A stretch of 35,063 nucleotides of DNA from Myxococcales bacterium. Its GTDB lineage: Bacteria; Myxococcota_A; Polyangia; GCA-2747355. Shown here piece by piece: positions 15,810 to 24,449 of this stretch. Positions within the stretch are counted from its first letter, which is position 1; each line of letters begins with the position of its first letter. Location: NCBI GenBank assembly GCA_020431405.1, contig JAGQIK010000650.1, forward strand, positions 1 to 35,063. Reading direction: 5' to 3'. The position numbers and the translations under genes were made by a program. Below the pieces are notes generated by a model. The model was given only the letters and a program-made list of their open reading frames with translations, ran no database searches and was not told the DNA's origin.

Positions 15810-17572
15810 GGCGAGCGGCTGTCTTCGTCGTCGCGTTGATCGCCGCCCTAGCGCCATCGCTGGCGCCGCGGCACGCGCGCGCGGGCGGGCTCGAGATCGG
15901 CGACACCGGCGCGACGGCGCTCGGTCGCGGCGGCGCGTTTGTCGCCAAGGCCGACAGCCCGACGGCCATCAACTACAACCCCGCTGGCTTCGTCAAATTG
16001 CGCGGCCACCAAGGCGCGATCAGCCTCAGCGCCGTCAACTGGTCTTACGACTACACGCCGGCGACCAGCGGCGGCATCACGCCGCCGAGCGTGGCGCAGC
16101 AGAAGCCGTGGTTCGCCGCGCCGCTTCATCTGATGCTCTCCACCGACTTCGGCGTCTTCGAGCGGCTGACCTTCGCCGCCGGCATCTACGCGCCGCCCAC
16201 CACGCCGCGCAGCTTCCCCGATCGCGTCGACTCGGCGCCGGCGCCGCAGCGCTACGACCTGGTGAGCCTCGGCGGCGTGATCTTCTTTCCTTCGCTGGCC
16301 GTCGCCTTTCGCGTCACCGACTGGCTCGACATCGGCGTGAGCTTTCAGTGGGTGATGATGAAGACCACCACGCGATCGGTGGGCACCATCGGCGCCGCTT
16401 GCGACCAGCCGCTCGATCCCGCCTGCGACGTCGACATCGAGATCGGCGGCGCCGACTGGTTTTCGCCCACCGGCTCCATCGGCGCGCTGCTGCGCCCCAA
16501 CGCGCACTGGGAGATCGGCGCGCTGCTGCGTCTGCCCGCCAAGGCGACGCTGCGCGGCAAGGCCAAGATCACCTTCGGCCCCGGCGTCGACCGGCTGGAG
16601 AACGCCATCGGCAAGCCGCTGCTCGACCCGGAAAACCCCGACGCGACGGTGACCAACAACTTCCCGTTGATGGTGCGCCTCGGCGCGCGGCGCATCTTTC
16701 GGCGCGGCGGTCGCGAGGTCGCCGATGTCGAGCTCGACGTGGTCTACGAGCGCTGGTCGGCGGCGAGCGAGCGCGTCATCACGCTCGAGGCGCAGTCGCT
16801 CGGCGCGCTCAAGGAGCCCGACACCATCGACTTCGGGCTCAACGACACCGTCTCGCTGCGGCTCGGCGGCGCCTACCACTTCGTGCTCGCCAACCACATC
16901 GAGCTCACGCTGCGCGCCGGCGCCTTCGGCGAGACCGCGTCGACCAACGTCAGCGACACGCGCCTCTACATCGTCGGCCCCAAGCGCCTCGGTCTCACGG
17001 CCGGCCTCGGCCTGCGCTGGGGGCGGCTGACGTTCGATGTGGCCTACGCGCACTTCTTCATGCCCAAGCGCGTGGTCGAGCAGAGCAGCGTCACGGCGCG
17101 CGACATGAGCGGCGGTGTGGGGCCCACCATCGGCAACGGCACCTACAGCACGCGCTACCAGGCGCTCGCCTTTCAGGTCGGCTTCGCCTTTGGCGCCCCG
17201 CCCGGCGGCGCGACGTCGACGCGCCCGAGCAGCGACGACTACCCCACCGGCGGCATGGCGCGCCGACCGCCCGAGCCCAAGACCCGCACCGACGCCGCGG
17301 CGCCCACCCTGCCGCTGCGCCAGGTCAAGCCGGCCGCCGCCATCGACGACGGCTTGAGCTTCGACGCCGAGCCCGTCGACCGCGCCGACCCGGACCCGCC
17401 GGCGAAGAAGGTGCGCCCGCGCGCGCGCAAGGTCATCAAGCGGCGCGCGCGCCGCCGCGCGAGGCGCCGGCTGCGACGACGACGCAGGCTCTCGCGAGCG
17501 CAACGCCGGCGCGCCTACCGGCGCTGTCGTCGCCGCGGCGGTTCGAGACGGCGCTGCGCACGCCTACGCTAA
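15806..17572 (+). CDS. FadL/OmpP1-family outer membrane transport protein with Arg-rich C-terminal tail
   Basis: A 588-residue protein. A signal peptide (about residues 1-27) is followed by the diagnostic FadL N-terminus: GDTGATALGRGGAFVAKAD then SPTAINYNPAGF. FadL proteins are 14-strand barrels that take up hydrophobic compounds such as fatty acids or aromatics. The last barrel strand appears to end near residue 464 (ALAFQVGFAFG). Beyond it runs an extension of about 125 residues: a Pro/Ala/Asp-rich linker, then residues 534-588, in which 30 of 55 residues are Arg and four are Lys. That tail is very unusual for a porin, which normally ends at the barrel. ATG 15806 is chosen for the ATGA overlap with the lipoprotein gene. 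Confidence 0.88.
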   Translation: MRRAAVFVVALIAALAPSLAPRHARAGGLEIGDTGATALGRGGAFVAKADSPTAINYNPAGFVKLRGHQGAISLSAVNWSYDYTPATSGGITPPSVAQQKPWFAAPLHLMLSTDFGVFERLTFAAGIYAPPTTPRSFPDRVDSAPAPQRYDLVSLGGVIFFPSLAVAFRVTDWLDIGVSFQWVMMKTTTRSVGTIGAACDQPLDPACDVDIEIGGADWFSPTGSIGALLRPNAHWEIGALLRLPAKATLRGKAKITFGPGVDRLENAIGKPLLDPENPDATVTNNFPLMVRLGARRIFRRGGREVADVELDVVYERWSAASERVITLEAQSLGALKEPDTIDFGLNDTVSLRLGGAYHFVLANHIELTLRAGAFGETASTNVSDTRLYIVGPKRLGLTAGLGLRWGRLTFDVAYAHFFMPKRVVEQSSVTARDMSGGVGPTIGNGTYSTRYQALAFQVGFAFGAPPGGATSTRPSSDDYPTGGMARRPPEPKTRTDAAAPTLPLRQVKPAAAIDDGLSFDAEPVDRADPDPPAKKVRPRARKVIKRRARRRARRRLRRRRRLSRAQRRRAYRRCRRRGGSRRRCARLR

Positions 17573-17675
17573 GCACCTAAGATCAATCGGCATATCTGCG
17601 CTCTTGCGCCCGGCGTCATTTCCGAGGGAAACGGACGGCGGGTTCTTCGTATGGGCAGTGGATAAAGGGCAAGAG

Positions 17676-19340
17676 ATGACGTCTAGATTTCCAAGCTTAG
17701 CCATCACCGTCGGCGCGCTCGCGGCGACGCTCGCCGCCCCGAACAGCGCGCACGCGCAATGCGGCCAGGTCCCCGAAGTGGTCGTCGTGCTCGACCGCTC
17801 CGAGAGCATGACCGAGACCATCTCCGGTCAGACCAAGTGGGCGCTCGCCAGCGCCGCCGTCAACCAGCTCGCCGGGCAGTTCGCAGGTCAGCTCAAGTTC
17901 GGCCTGATGATGTTTCCGCGCTACCCCGACGCCACCGCCTGCACCGAAGGGCAGCTCAACGTGGCGCCGGCGCTCAACACGGCCACCGCCATCGCCGGCC
18001 AGCTCGCCGCCGCCGTGCCGTTCGGCCGCACGCCGGTCACCGCCTCGCTCGACGTGGTGCGCCAGCTGACCCCCAGCGGCGGCCCGACGCGCTCGGTGAT
18101 CCTCATCACCGACGGCGTGGAGACCTGCCGCGTGCCCGACCAGAGCGTGGCGAGCGGCACCTGCGTGCCGGTGCTGCAAGACGGGCGCAAGTGCAACGGC
18201 TGCGGCGTGCAGTTCTGCAACCTGCTCGGCTTCACCTGGACCAGCTGCCAGGGCGACCCGACGATCTTCACCTGCCCGCGCGGCGAGACCTGCAACGCCG
18301 ACGGCACCTGCTCGGGTGGCGGCAGCGGCAGCGTCGGCCCGACGCAGGCCGCCGCCGCGTTGCTGGCGGCCGGCGTGCGCACCACGGTGGTCGGCTTCGG
18401 CAGCGCCGTCGACCCCACCGCCCTCAACGCCCTCGCCGCCGCTGGCGGAACCGGCACCTATTACCAGGCCGGCAACCTCACGCAGCTGACCGCTGCGCTG
18501 GCGCAGATCGCGGCCGGCATCTCGTGCTGCGGCAACGGCCAGCTCGACCCCGGCGAGCAGTGCGACACCGCCATCGCCTCCGGTCAGGGCGCCTGCCCCG
18601 CCGGCTGCAACGACAACGACCCGTGCACGAAGGACACGCTGAGCGGCACCGCCTGCATGGCGACCTGCAGCAACACGCCGATCACGGCGCCGCAAAACGG
18701 CGACGGCTGCTGCCCGCCCGGCGCCACGCCGAGCAGCGACACCGACTGTGTCGACCCGTGCGGAAACGGCGTGCTCGACGCCGGCGAGCTCTGCGATCCC
18801 GGCATCGCCATCGGCCAGCCCGGCGCCTGCCCGCTCAACTGCGACGATCAGGACCCCTGCACCGTCGACAAGCAGCAGGGCGTGGCTTGCCAGGCGCAGT
18901 GCACCCACACGGCGCTCGCCGCCGACCCGAGCAAGAAGGACGGCTGCTGTCCGCCCAAGACGGTACAGGCCGACGACGCAGACTGCCTGCCGCCGTGCAC
19001 GCCCGACCGCACGACCAACTGCGTCGACCTCTGCGACGGCGTGACCTGCCCATCGGGCCAGATCTGTGTCGCCGGCAACTGCCAGCCCGCAGACAACAAG
19101 GACGCCGGTCCCGACGGCACGACCTCGCCCAGCAGCGACGGCGGCGCGAACGCCGACGCCAGCGCCACGCCCGACGCCGCTGGCTCGGCCGACACGTGGC
19201 CGGGGACGAGCTTCAACGCGGCCGACGGCGGCTGCAACTGCCGCACGAGCAGCGGCTCCGATCCCGCGGGCGCCGCCCCGCTGCTGCTGCTGCTCGCGCT
19301 CGCGCTGATCGCGCGCCGACGCCGACGCGACCGCCGCTAG
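17676..19340 (+). CDS. VWA domain, Cys-rich repeat protein with MYXO-CTERM sorting tail
   Basis: A 554-residue surface protein. The signal peptide ends AHA at residue 27. A VWA domain follows at once, with MIDAS residues D40, S42 and S44 (DRSES), a Thr in GRTPVTASL and ITDGVE. Two Myxococcales-type Cys-rich repeats lie near residues 284 (CGNGQLDPGEQCD) and 362 (CGNGVLDAGELCD). A low-complexity Asp/Ala/Ser stretch leads to the C-terminal MYXO-CTERM signal: C520-N-C522, a Leu/Ala helix, then RRRRRDRR. Such tails are sorted by myxosortase-type enzymes and retained at the cell surface via the Cys. ATG 17676 is supported by AAAGGG six bases upstream. It ends convergently 11 bases from the MATE gene. 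Confidence 0.9.
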   Translation: MTSRFPSLAITVGALAATLAAPNSAHAQCGQVPEVVVVLDRSESMTETISGQTKWALASAAVNQLAGQFAGQLKFGLMMFPRYPDATACTEGQLNVAPALNTATAIAGQLAAAVPFGRTPVTASLDVVRQLTPSGGPTRSVILITDGVETCRVPDQSVASGTCVPVLQDGRKCNGCGVQFCNLLGFTWTSCQGDPTIFTCPRGETCNADGTCSGGGSGSVGPTQAAAALLAAGVRTTVVGFGSAVDPTALNALAAAGGTGTYYQAGNLTQLTAALAQIAAGISCCGNGQLDPGEQCDTAIASGQGACPAGCNDNDPCTKDTLSGTACMATCSNTPITAPQNGDGCCPPGATPSSDTDCVDPCGNGVLDAGELCDPGIAIGQPGACPLNCDDQDPCTVDKQQGVACQAQCTHTALAADPSKKDGCCPPKTVQADDADCLPPCTPDRTTNCVDLCDGVTCPSGQICVAGNCQPADNKDAGPDGTTSPSSDGGANADASATPDAAGSADTWPGTSFNAADGGCNCRTSSGSDPAGAAPLLLLLALALIARRRRRDRR

Positions 19341-19351
19341 CTGGCCGCTAG

Positions 19352-20722
19352 CTACAGCCCGACGCGCGCCCACTTGCCGCGCCGGTAGGCCAACCACGAC
19401 GCGACCGCCTTGGGCACGAAGCTGAGCGGGAACGCCCACCACACGCCCACCACGCCGAAGCCGAGCGGAAATCCGAGCAGCCACGAAAGCGGCAGCTGGA
19501 ACGCGAGGGTCACGGCGACGTTGATGTACAGCCCCGTCATGGTCGCGCCCGCGCCCTGCAGCGCGCCGATGAAGGACACGTAGACGCCCACCAGCGGCAT
19601 GCACAAGCCGAGCTGCCGGATCCACTCCACCGAGAGGACCTCGAGGCGGCTTCCGGCGGCGACGTCGAAGGCGCTGACGATCGGCTCGGCGGCGAAGTAG
19701 ATCGAAAACGCCAGCACGGCCATCAGCGCCGTGCACACGCCGACGCCGACCTTGGTCGCCGAGCGCGCCCCGGCGATGTCGCGCGCACCGAGCGCCTGGC
19801 CAACCATCGCCGCCGTGGCCTGCGAGACGGCAAAGCCCGGCACGTAGGCGAGCCCCTGCACGCGAATGCCGAGGCCGTGCGCGCCGACGGCGACCTGCTC
19901 GATGCGGCCGACCATGCTGACGAGGCTGGCCAGCGCGACGTTGAGCGTGGCGACGTCGAGGGCTGCCGGCGTGCCCACGCGCGCGATGGTGCCGACGAGC
20001 TTGCCATCGGGACGCAGCGTCGAGAGGCGCAGTCGGATGCCGAGCGATCCGCGCAGAAAGACCGCCAGATAGATCGTCACGCCGATGGCGTAGGCGATCA
20101 CCGTCCCGTACGCGGCGCCGCGCACGCCAAGCGACGGCAGCCCGTAGTTGCCAAGGATCAGCCCGTAGTTGAGCCCGAAGTTGGCGACGTTGACGACGAT
20201 CGCGATGAAGAACGGCAGCCGCGTGTTGCCGATGCCGCGCAAGACGGCGGCAAAGAACAGCGACAAGTACTGGAAGAAGACAAACGTCATCATCGGCGCC
20301 AGGTACTGCATCGCCAGCTCGATCAGCGGCCCTTCGGCGCCGAGCGCTGCGAGGAGCACCGGCCCGAACAGATTGCCGACCAACGCCACGCCCACCGAGA
20401 CGATCACCACCAGCACGATGCCCTGGCCCAGCACGCGCTCGGCGCGCTCGGGCTGGCCTGCGCCATGCGCGCGCGCCGTCAGCGACGCGGCGCCGATGGA
20501 CAGCCCCGTGACGACGATGATCATGATGTAGACGATCTGCGTGCTGAAGCCGAGCGCCGTGAGCGCGTCCTTGGCGTCGGGCAGCCGGCCGCACATCGCG
20601 GTGTCCACCGTCAGCGCCAGCACCGAGAGCGTGTTGAGGCCGACGATGGGCAGCGCCAGGCGCACCAGGCGCGACAAGGCGCTGCGCGGCTCGCTGTCGG
20701 GAGGCTCGAGCGGGATCGCCAT
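19352..20722 (-). CDS. MATE family efflux transporter
   Basis: A 456-residue inner-membrane protein with about twelve hydrophobic segments in two six-helix halves, as in MatE-domain multidrug and toxin extrusion proteins. Typical family patterns include PIVGLNTLSVLALTVDT in helix 1 with the acidic residue, the GLSIGAASLTAR segment in helix 2, and ATAAMVGQALGARD in the second half, which repeats the first. MATE proteins expel organic cations or metabolites using Na+ or H+ gradients. The start ATG 20722 is separated by three bases from the stop of the TRAP binding-protein gene upstream, so co-translation is likely. The substrate cannot be told from sequence. Confidence 0.92.
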   Translation of the reverse strand: MAIPLEPPDSEPRSALSRLVRLALPIVGLNTLSVLALTVDTAMCGRLPDAKDALTALGFSTQIVYIMIIVVTGLSIGAASLTARAHGAGQPERAERVLGQGIVLVVIVSVGVALVGNLFGPVLLAALGAEGPLIELAMQYLAPMMTFVFFQYLSLFFAAVLRGIGNTRLPFFIAIVVNVANFGLNYGLILGNYGLPSLGVRGAAYGTVIAYAIGVTIYLAVFLRGSLGIRLRLSTLRPDGKLVGTIARVGTPAALDVATLNVALASLVSMVGRIEQVAVGAHGLGIRVQGLAYVPGFAVSQATAAMVGQALGARDIAGARSATKVGVGVCTALMAVLAFSIYFAAEPIVSAFDVAAGSRLEVLSVEWIRQLGLCMPLVGVYVSFIGALQGAGATMTGLYINVAVTLAFQLPLSWLLGFPLGFGVVGVWWAFPLSFVPKAVASWLAYRRGKWARVGL

Positions 20723-20725
20723 GCT

Positions 20726-21712
20726 CTAGCGGCGCGCTGCGAGCACCTTGCGCAGAAGGTCTTTGGAGAAGTAGCGCGGCACGAACGACTTGGTGACCGC
20801 GATGGCCGCCTTCTCCACGGCCTGTCGGTCCTTGTTGGCGTAGCTCGGCAACATCTGGATGCCGAGCTTCTTGAGCGTCGCCAGCGCGCGCTCGTTGTCG
20901 CGACGCGTGCGCTTGAGCAGCGCGCGATGATACTTGCGCGACAGCTCGCGGATCTTGTCACGCAGATCGGCGGGCACCTTGTTCCAGGCCTTCTTGCTGA
21001 CCACCGTAGCGCCGATGGCGATCGCCATCGACTCGGTGGACATGTACTTGACCTTGGCGTGCCACTGCAGCGCGGCGCAGCCGAGCGGCGAGTTGAAGAC
21101 GGTGTCGACCATGCCCGTGTTTAGCGCCGGCAGCACCGCCGGCAGGCTAAGCAGCCGCGGCGAGACGCCGAGCTTGCGCATCATCGCTTTGCTGATCGGA
21201 TCGTCGGTCCAGACCCAGACCTTGCGCTTGCGCAGATCGGCGAGGCTCTTGACGGGGTGCTTGGAGAACATGTGCACCTTGCCCACCTCGCCCCAGCCCA
21301 TCAGCACGTAGCCGCGCTTGAGAAAGCCCGCCTCGAGCCGCTTGCCCAGCGCGGCGCGCGCCTTGTCGAGCTTGTCGTACTCGCGAAACATGCCCGGCAT
21401 CTGCATGACGAGCACCTCGGGGTTGATCATCGCCAAACCGATGGCAGTGAAGGCGCCGCCGTCGAGCTGCCCGGTGCGCATCTTGCGCACCACGTCGCGC
21501 TCGTCGCCCTGCACCTGTCCCGGGTAGAGGCGCAGCTTGACCTGCCCTTTGCTCAGCTTGTGCACGCGCGCCTTGAAGCGCTGGAAGATGCGCGTCCAGA
21601 TCGAGCCGCGCGGCGCGACGGTGGCGATCTTGATCTCCACCGGCTTGGCCGTTGCGAGCGAGGAGAACAGCAGCACGAAGAGCAGCGGGAGCATCGAGCG
21701 AAGGCACCACAT
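20726..21712 (-). CDS. TRAP transporter substrate-binding protein (DctP family)
   Basis: A 328-residue periplasmic binding protein with a signal peptide (residues 1 to about 22, ending ATA) and the DctP pattern: IKIATVAPRGSIW near the N-terminus, RTGQLDGGAFTAIGLAMI, KSLADLRKRKVWV, and PALNTGMVDTVFNSP. DctP proteins capture acidic solutes and hand them to DctQ/DctM membrane subunits. Neither subunit is present here; a MATE exporter follows three bases downstream instead. It may serve a TRAP permease encoded elsewhere or have another role, for instance as a solute sensor (inference). ATG 21712 is used; ATG 21694 is possible. It diverges from the alcohol dehydrogenase operon. Confidence 0.9.
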   Translation of the reverse strand: MWCLRSMLPLLFVLLFSSLATAKPVEIKIATVAPRGSIWTRIFQRFKARVHKLSKGQVKLRLYPGQVQGDERDVVRKMRTGQLDGGAFTAIGLAMINPEVLVMQMPGMFREYDKLDKARAALGKRLEAGFLKRGYVLMGWGEVGKVHMFSKHPVKSLADLRKRKVWVWTDDPISKAMMRKLGVSPRLLSLPAVLPALNTGMVDTVFNSPLGCAALQWHAKVKYMSTESMAIAIGATVVSKKAWNKVPADLRDKIRELSRKYHRALLKRTRRDNERALATLKKLGIQMLPSYANKDRQAVEKAAIAVTKSFVPRYFSKDLLRKVLAARR

Positions 21713-21729
21713 GCCGGCAATCTAGCACG

Positions 21730-21759
21730 TTGACCGAGCTGCCGCGTGCGCCGTAGCCT
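21730..21759 (+). promoter_or_regulatory. Candidate promoter of the alcohol/aldehyde dehydrogenase operon
   Basis: TTGACC (21730-21735) and TAGCCT (21754-21759) are separated by 18 bases. The predicted leader would contain a GCCGCGGA/TCCGCGGC hairpin at 21775-21797 before the ribosome site GAGGA of ATG 21821. This is pattern matching only. Confidence 0.3.
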
Positions 21760-21820
21760 CGCGCAAACTCCTTCGCCGCGGAGAAGTCTTCCGCGGCAGT
21801 TTCTCTTTCAGAGGACTTCA

Positions 21821-22960
21821 ATGCAGCGCGTGAGCTTTCGCTTTCCGACCGCGATCCGCTTCGGCTCTGGTGCCCGCGCCTCGCTCGCCGAGCTGCGCGA
21901 CGCCCACGGCGTCGAGCGCCCGCTCCTCGTCACCGACGCGGGGCTGACCAAGACGCCGGCCTACTCGTTGGTGCAGTCGACCATGGACGAGGTCTGGGAC
22001 GACGCCTGGCACGTGTTTTCGGGCGTGCACCCCAACCCGCTCGAAGGCGACGCCGACGCCGGCTACGCCGCCTACAAAGAGGGCGAGTGCGACGCCGTGA
22101 TCGGCCTCGGCGGCGGCAGCGCGCTCGACGGCGCCAAGGCCATCGTGCTGCGCATCGGCGCGCCCGAGGGCCCGCTCACCGACGTCGACACGAGCAAGCT
22201 GCCCGACGTGATCGTGCCGTTGTGCGCGATCCCCACCACCGCCGGCACCGGCAGCGAGACCGGCCGCAGCACCGTCTTCACCGCCGCATCGCACGGGCGC
22301 AAGGTCGTCATCGGCTGCCCGGCGCTGCTGCCGCAGCTGGCGATCCTCGACCCCGAGCTGACCGTCTCGCTGCCCGCGCACCTGACGGCGGCCACCGGCA
22401 TGGACGCCATGACGCACGCCATCGAGTCGTTCGTCTGCCCGGTGTTTCATCCGTTCTGCGACGGCGTCGCGCTCGAGGCGGTCTATCGCGTGCGGCGCTT
22501 CCTGCCGCGCGCCGTCGCCGACGGCAACGACATCGAGGCGCGCGGCGAGATGCTCGTCGCCGCCGCCATGGGCGCCACCGCGTTTCAGAAGGACCTCGGC
22601 GCGGCGCACTCGCTGGCGCACCCGCTGTCGAGCGAGCACGGCGCACACCACGGCCTGGCCAACGCCATCGTGCTGCCGCACGTGGTGCGCTTCAACGGCG
22701 AGGTCGACTCGATGCAGTACGCGCGCGTCGCCATCGCGCTCGGGCTGCAGGTTGACGAAGACCCCGCCGAGCTGGTGGCGAGCTTCCTCGAGCAGTTCAA
22801 CGCCTCGATCGGCATCACGCAGCGCCTGCGCGACATCGGCGTGCCCGAGGACGCGCTGCCCACGCTGGCCAAAAAAGCGCTGCTCGATCCCTGTCACGCG
22901 ACCAACCCGCGCCCCTGCAGCGAAGCCGACCTGCTGGCGCTCTACAAGAAGAGCTACTAG
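21821..22960 (+). CDS. Iron-containing alcohol dehydrogenase
   Basis: A 379-residue group III alcohol dehydrogenase. The NAD(P)-binding GGGSALDGAKA and the PTTAGTGSE motif are clear. Metal ligands are the Asp and His in GMDAMTHAIESF and the two histidines in the SLAHPLSSEHGAHHG segment. These enzymes interconvert primary alcohols and aldehydes. ATG 21821 is supported by GAGGA six bases upstream and by the conserved FRFPTAIRFGSG start. The stop is three bases from the aldehyde dehydrogenase start, so it is the first gene of the operon. Pairing with a glutamine-synthetase-like ligase suggests that its substrate may be a gamma-glutamylated amino alcohol. Confidence 0.94.
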   Translation: MQRVSFRFPTAIRFGSGARASLAELRDAHGVERPLLVTDAGLTKTPAYSLVQSTMDEVWDDAWHVFSGVHPNPLEGDADAGYAAYKEGECDAVIGLGGGSALDGAKAIVLRIGAPEGPLTDVDTSKLPDVIVPLCAIPTTAGTGSETGRSTVFTAASHGRKVVIGCPALLPQLAILDPELTVSLPAHLTAATGMDAMTHAIESFVCPVFHPFCDGVALEAVYRVRRFLPRAVADGNDIEARGEMLVAAAMGATAFQKDLGAAHSLAHPLSSEHGAHHGLANAIVLPHVVRFNGEVDSMQYARVAIALGLQVDEDPAELVASFLEQFNASIGITQRLRDIGVPEDALPTLAKKALLDPCHATNPRPCSEADLLALYKKSY

Positions 22961-22963
22961 GCC

Positions 22964-24406
22964 ATGAGCAACGTACAGCTTCCCGACGCCCTGTTGATCA
23001 ACGGCGAGCGCCGCGAGAGCGGCTCCGGCGGCACCATCGAGCTCGTCGACCCGGCCACCGAAACGCCGCTCTGCACGCTGCCTGCCGCCGGCCGGAAGGA
23101 AGTCGACGAAGCGCTCGGCGCCGCGCGCGCCGCCTTCGACGGCAGCGGCTGGGACAACATCAACCCGACCAAGCGGCGCGAGGCGCTCTTCGCGCTGGCA
23201 CGCCTGATCCGCGAGCACGCCGACGAGATCGCCGAGATCGAGGCGCGCAACGTCGGCAAGCCGATCGGCGACGCGCGCTGGGAGATCAACGCCGGCGCGC
23301 GCTGCTTCGAGTACTACGCCGGCGGCATCTCGCGCTTCGGCGGCGAGACGATCCCGGTCAGCTCCGACGGCTTCGACTTCACCGTGCGCGTGCCGGTGGG
23401 CGTCGTCGCCGCCATCGTGCCCTGGAACTTCCCGTTCCTGATGGCCTGCTGGAAGGTCGCGCCGGCGCTCGCCACGGGCAACGCCGTGCTGCTCAAGCCG
23501 GCGAGCCTCACGCCGCTCTCGGCGCTGCGCATGGGCGAGCTCGCCTGGGAGGCGGGAGTGCCGGAGGGCATCCTGCAGGTCATCGCCGGACCGGGCAGCC
23601 AGATCGGCGACTACCTTGTCAGCCACCGCGAGATCAACAAGATCGCCTTCACCGGCGAGACCGGCACCGGCGCGCGCATCCTCAAGCAGGCCGCCGACGA
23701 CATCAAGCGCGTCTCGCTGGAGCTGGGCGGCAAGAGCGCCAACGTCGTGTTCGCCGACGCCGACATCGAGGCCGCCGCCAGGCAGTCGCCCATGGGCGTG
23801 TTCGCCAACACGGGGCAGGACTGCTGCGCGCGCAGCCGCGTGCTGATCGAGCGCTCGGCCTACGACGACTTCCGCGACGCCTTCGTCGCGGCGACCAAGG
23901 AGATCGTCGTCGGCGAGCCGCTCGACGAGTCGACGATGATCGGCCCGATGGTCTCGCGCGGCCAGCGCGAGACGGTCGAGGGCTACATCAACTTGGCCAA
24001 GGACGAAGGCGCGCGCGTGCTGTGCGGCGCCGACCGACCGCGCGACAAGGGCTTCTACCTCTCGCCGACCGTCATCGATGGCGTCGGCAACGACGCGCGC
24101 GTCAACCAGGAGGAGATCTTCGGCCCGGTGGTCTCGCTTATCCCCTTCGACGACGAAGCCGAGGCGGTACGCCTCGCCAACGCCACGCCCTACGGCCTGA
24201 GCGGCTCGCTGTGGACCAAGGACGTCTCGCGCGCGCTCCGGCTCGCGCGCTCGCTGCGCTCGGGCGTGCTCGGCGTCAACACCGTCAGCAGCGTCTTTCA
24301 AGAGGCGCCCTTCGGCGGCTTCAAGCAGAGCGGCTTCGGACGCGACCTCGGCATGGAAGCGATGAAGCTCTACACCGAGCTGAAGAACGTCTTCATCAAG
24401 CTCTAA
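22964..24406 (+). CDS. Aldehyde dehydrogenase family protein
   Basis: A 480-residue NAD(P)-dependent aldehyde dehydrogenase. The conserved Asn is in VPWNFPF, the general base is E253 in LELGGKS, and the catalytic Cys287 is in NTGQDCCARSR; EEIFGPVV and PFGGFKQSG are also present. The length is normal and the overall pattern fits the betaine-aldehyde / gamma-glutamyl-aminobutyraldehyde (PuuC) / GabD-like clade, though the substrate is not fixed by sequence. It starts three bases after the alcohol dehydrogenase stop and is followed 43 bases later by the ligase gene. It would oxidise the aldehyde made by the first enzyme to an acid. Confidence 0.94.
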   Translation: MSNVQLPDALLINGERRESGSGGTIELVDPATETPLCTLPAAGRKEVDEALGAARAAFDGSGWDNINPTKRREALFALARLIREHADEIAEIEARNVGKPIGDARWEINAGARCFEYYAGGISRFGGETIPVSSDGFDFTVRVPVGVVAAIVPWNFPFLMACWKVAPALATGNAVLLKPASLTPLSALRMGELAWEAGVPEGILQVIAGPGSQIGDYLVSHREINKIAFTGETGTGARILKQAADDIKRVSLELGGKSANVVFADADIEAAARQSPMGVFANTGQDCCARSRVLIERSAYDDFRDAFVAATKEIVVGEPLDESTMIGPMVSRGQRETVEGYINLAKDEGARVLCGADRPRDKGFYLSPTVIDGVGNDARVNQEEIFGPVVSLIPFDDEAEAVRLANATPYGLSGSLWTKDVSRALRLARSLRSGVLGVNTVSSVFQEAPFGGFKQSGFGRDLGMEAMKLYTELKNVFIKL

Positions 24407-24449
24407 CTCACGCTCTGTCGCCGCCGCGGCGAAGAGAGGCCCGATCTCC

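Noticed and set aside
17697-20594. A very long open frame on the minus strand spanning the VWA and MATE genes
   Set aside because: It is antisense to a convincing VWA/MYXO-CTERM gene, its protein is Ala/Arg/Gly filler, and in its second half it shadows the MATE gene. High GC leaves few stops in such frames. The same applies to long antisense frames at 21818-24508, 29003-30910, 1873-3390 and 11039-12955.
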